Both the position numbers and the translations under genes were made by a program. 64,000 nt of DNA from the NCBI GenBank assembly GCA_022821145.1, contig JAJEEE010000081.1, forward strand, positions 1-64,000. Reading direction: 5' to 3'. How positions within the stretch are numbered: position 1 is the stretch's first letter; the number at the start of each line of letters is the position of its first letter. The notes beneath the pieces were generated by a model that had not been told where the DNA came from, did not search any database, and was given only the letters and a program-made list of their open reading frames with translations. Positions 61,810 to 64,000 of this stretch are shown here, one piece after another. The DNA is from Acidobacteriota bacterium (lineage in GTDB: Bacteria > Acidobacteriota > Terriglobia > 20CM-2-55-15).

Positions 61810-62451
61810 ATGAAGCGCAAGGCGGAACAGGTCCGGGCGGGCAACGGACACCTCGCAAGGAACGATCCCGTCATGAAGCGCCTGATCCGCCGGTGCCCGC
61901 CGATCACCGAGTTGAAGCTCGAGACCGACCGCTTCGCCATGCTGGTCCGCTCCATCCTGTCCCAGCAGGTGTCGATCCACGCGGCGCGGGCCATCCGACA
62001 GCGGCTCGAGGCGCGGCTCCGGCCGCAGGGTTTGACCCCGGCGGGCGTCGGCGCTATCGACGCGGAGGCGTTTCGCGCGATCGGCGTGTCGCGCCCGAAG
62101 GCGGCGTATCTCAGGGATCTCGCCGAGCACGTCGAGTCCGGCCGGCTTCGGCTGGATCGGATCGGGCGGCTGTCCGATGCGGCCGTCGTCGATTCGCTGA
62201 CCGAGGTCAAGGGGATCGGCGTGTGGACCGCGCAGATGTTCCTGATCTTCTCGCTCGGACGTCTCGACGTGTTTCCCCACGCCGACCACGGCGTCCGGTC
62301 GGCGATCCGGAGGCTCTACGGGCTGGACGGACTCCCAGGCAAGGCGGCATCCGACGAAATCGCCGCTCCGTGGCGCCCTTATGCCACCATCGCCACATGG
62401 TACCTGTGGCGAAGCCATGAGCTCGAGCGATCGGCGTCGGGCGGCGTGTAG
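61810..62451 (+). CDS. AlkA-like DNA-3-methyladenine glycosylase
   Basis: 213 aa, HhH-GPD superfamily. Removes alkylated bases such as 3-methyladenine. The region FAMLVRSILSQQVSIHAARA precedes the helix-hairpin-helix LTEVKGIGVWTAQMFLIFSL, and the catalytic Asp is in VFPHADHGVRSAI. Start at ATG 61810 follows GGGAGGGG. The size is typical of the short bacterial AlkA type without an N-terminal beta domain. No adjacent repair gene. Confidence 0.9.
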   Translation: MKRKAEQVRAGNGHLARNDPVMKRLIRRCPPITELKLETDRFAMLVRSILSQQVSIHAARAIRQRLEARLRPQGLTPAGVGAIDAEAFRAIGVSRPKAAYLRDLAEHVESGRLRLDRIGRLSDAAVVDSLTEVKGIGVWTAQMFLIFSLGRLDVFPHADHGVRSAIRRLYGLDGLPGKAASDEIAAPWRPYATIATWYLWRSHELERSASGGV

Positions 62452-62549
62452 AGCCCTGTGCGACTCGATTCCGAAACGCCGCGCCGGTCGAAAAAGGAAG
62501 AGTTCCGCCGCCGGGCGGTCTAGAATCGCACACCAGCAAGGAGGCGACG

Positions 62550-63698
62550 ATGACTGAGACTGGATGGTTCGGCCCCGGGCAATTCCGCGCCGCGCTGGCC
62601 GCCGCAGCGGCCGTGGCGCTGGCGGCGTGCGCCGGCGACGCACCGTCCGGTCCGGAGACCGACACGGACGCCGGGTCGTCCGAAACCTCGAGCGACTTCG
62701 TCGACCGGCAGCTTCCGAACCCGACGGGCGAGGTGATCCTGAACTGGGCGCCGCTCCCGGACGGCCGGGAGTGGGGATCGACGGCCGGCATCGACGTCGG
62801 TCCCGACGGTCACATCTGGGCCTACGACCGGTGCGGCGGAATCGCGCTCGCCGGCGGCTGCGACGAGAACCCCGAACGCGATCCGATATTCAAGTTCGAC
62901 CGGGACACCGGCGAAGTGATGGCGAGCTTCGGGGCCGGCCTGTTCGTCCTGCCGCACGGTCTCCACGTGGACGCGGACGGCAACGTCTGGGTCACCGACT
63001 CGCAGGGCAACGCCGAGGGGACCAAGGGGCACCAGGTCATCAAGTTCAGCCCGGAGGGCGAGGTGCTGTTGACGTTGGGCACGGCCGGACAGCCGGGCAG
63101 CGGTCCGGGTCAGCTCAGCGAGCCGTGCGACGTGATCACGGCGCCGAACGGGGACATCTTCGTCGCGGACGGCCACAGCGGCCAGAACGCGAATCCGCCC
63201 GACGGCGCCACCGGGCGCATCCTGAAGTTCGACAGCGAAGGCAACTTCATCGCGTCCTGGGGCGAGATCGGCTTTCGGCCGGGCCAGTTCCGGACGCCCC
63301 ACGCCCTGGAGATGGACTCCGAGGGCCGCCTCTACGTCGCCGATCGTGGCAATCACCGCATTCAGATCTTCAGCCAGGACGGCGAGCTGTTGGACACCTA
63401 CGTGCAGCACGGACGCGTCAGCGGGCTCTTCATCACCGGCGACGACACGCTGTACGCGATCGATTCGGAATCCGACGTCGGACGGCATCCGGGATGGCGG
63501 ACCGGAGTGCGCATCGGTCCGGCGGGCGAGGACCGACTGACGGGGTTCGTGCCGCCCCACGCCGACGACAACCGCGCGTTGCAGGGCGTGGCCGGCGAAG
63601 GCGTGGCGGTCGACGCGGACGGCAACGTCTACGCCGCGGAGGGGCCCGGATCGCGGCAAGCCGCCGGCGGCGGCATCACGAAATACATGGCGCGGTAA
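62550..63698 (+). CDS. NHL-repeat beta-propeller lipoprotein
   Basis: 382 aa from ATG 62550 (AGGAGG upstream). Lipobox VALAAC (Cys about 27) is followed by a low-complexity acidic linker and an NHL/SMP-30-type propeller: STAGIDVGPDGHIWAYDRCG, LPHGLHVDADGNVWVTDSQG, EPCDVITAPNGDIFVADGHS, TPHALEMDSEGRLYVADRGN and VAGEGVAVDADGNVYAAEGP. It resembles the 17840-19327 lipoprotein in architecture. Ligand unknown. Confidence 0.85.
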   Translation: MTETGWFGPGQFRAALAAAAAVALAACAGDAPSGPETDTDAGSSETSSDFVDRQLPNPTGEVILNWAPLPDGREWGSTAGIDVGPDGHIWAYDRCGGIALAGGCDENPERDPIFKFDRDTGEVMASFGAGLFVLPHGLHVDADGNVWVTDSQGNAEGTKGHQVIKFSPEGEVLLTLGTAGQPGSGPGQLSEPCDVITAPNGDIFVADGHSGQNANPPDGATGRILKFDSEGNFIASWGEIGFRPGQFRTPHALEMDSEGRLYVADRGNHRIQIFSQDGELLDTYVQHGRVSGLFITGDDTLYAIDSESDVGRHPGWRTGVRIGPAGEDRLTGFVPPHADDNRALQGVAGEGVAVDADGNVYAAEGPGSRQAAGGGITKYMAR

Positions 63699-63775
63699 CA
63701 GCGTGGCCGAGAAGACGTTCGTCATTCATTGGCATCTCGTTCATATGGTTCCCTTTTTTGTCCCCCGGTTGAGTC

Positions 63776-63800
63776 TGTCCCATGTTCTTGTAATGGGACA
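63776..63800. repeat. Inverted repeat with 8-bp arms (possible insertion-element end)
   Basis: TGTCCCAT (63776-63783) and ATGGGACA (63793-63800) are perfect inverted repeats around a 9-base loop. There is no T run beside it, so it is not an intrinsic terminator. The area from about 63.7 kb onward is richer in A/T than the rest of the window, which would fit the border of acquired DNA. Confidence 0.35.
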
Positions 63801-63869
63801 CGCGGAGCACACGCGGACATAACGATAGGAGCGGAAAGAAACAATGAACCAACGTCGGAAGAACCCCAG

Positions 63870-64000
63870 GTGAGTGAAGCACAGGGATACTCTGCACTGG
63901 GCGGATATACCTGGCTTGACATCGACCGACCTGCGGACTATGAAGAGCTAGTCAACATACTGGGTGGCGAATATGAACCCACAAAGATAGCGGTCGAATT
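63870..64000 (+). CDS. Unidentified partial gene running off the right end
   Basis: An open frame beginning at GTG 63870 encodes at least 43 residues, among them GYSALGGYTWLDIDRP and ADYEELVNILGGEYEPTKIA, with codon-like composition. A nine-codon frame from ATG 63844 with a good ribosome-binding site (AGGAGCGG) ends in a TGA that overlaps this GTG (GTGA). No family is recognised from the visible part. The window ends inside it. Confidence 0.35.
   Translation, partial: MSEAQGYSALGGYTWLDIDRPADYEELVNILGGEYEPTKIAVE

Overview
The window is a GC-rich bacterial chromosome segment, most likely from an acidobacterium of the Vicinamibacteria type. The gene content points there: an ADOP-type duplicated-orphan ABC permease, a TIGR02999-like ECF sigma factor beside a WD40/TolB-type Ser/Thr kinase, an Oar-like TonB receptor with an N-terminal carboxypeptidase-regulatory domain, and several FG-GAP/VCBS + ASPIC/UnbV (CRTAC1-like) proteins. 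The taxon is inferred from gene families; no rRNA is present.

Layout. 1-5386 (minus) is a housekeeping block: PIN/TRAM protein, ispD, ispF, gltX, an rlmB-like methylase, then tRNA-Thr(UGU), Tyr(GUA), Thr(GGU), Gly(UCC) and the start of tuf. 5536-7663 (minus) is a small membrane/diheme cytochrome c operon, divergent from a Tat-exported DsrE-like protein. 8413-10337 (minus) encodes the agmatine-to-putrescine pathway (aguA/aguB). 10431-13935 (plus) carries a cell-wall amidase, a GerMN protein, rdgB and a VirB10/TrbI-like exported protein; a strong intrinsic terminator lies between the GerMN gene and rdgB. After tRNA-Pro(UGG), two remnants of one AlbA_2/Schlafen-type gene flank an ADOP permease. 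17840-23191 holds an NHL-repeat lipoprotein, a PQQ-type sugar dehydrogenase and an M1 peptidase, all exported.

23.2-30.3 kb is an accessory defence-type island: an intact DarTG toxin-antitoxin pair whose antitoxin tail runs into a fragment of a large DEAD/DEAH helicase, two unrelated proteins with HEPN-like R-x4-H motifs, an IS5-family element between them whose transposase has one in-frame amber codon, and a Uma2-family nuclease.

30.3-41.3 kb (minus) contains the TonB receptor, an M23 lipoprotein, the kinase/sigma pair and a double glycosyltransferase. 41.3-53.2 kb (plus) is the most unusual part: a pentaheme cytochrome c with C-terminal TPRs, two CRTAC1-like proteins, a giant TPR-CRTAC1 lipoprotein and an amidase, four of them in a tightly packed operon. 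A minus-strand nucleotidyltransferase module sits inside the cluster. 53.2-61.6 kb (minus) carries exported proteins and hydrolases, including a translationally coupled trio in which two paralogous secreted proteins flank a secreted metallo-beta-lactamase-fold hydrolase, plus an HpaI-type aldolase with a signal peptide and a PLP decarboxylase. An AlkA-like glycosylase and a second NHL lipoprotein (plus) close the window.

Most exported proteins here look suited to periplasmic electron transfer, polymer handling and extracellular binding. No CRISPR array or rRNA gene was seen.
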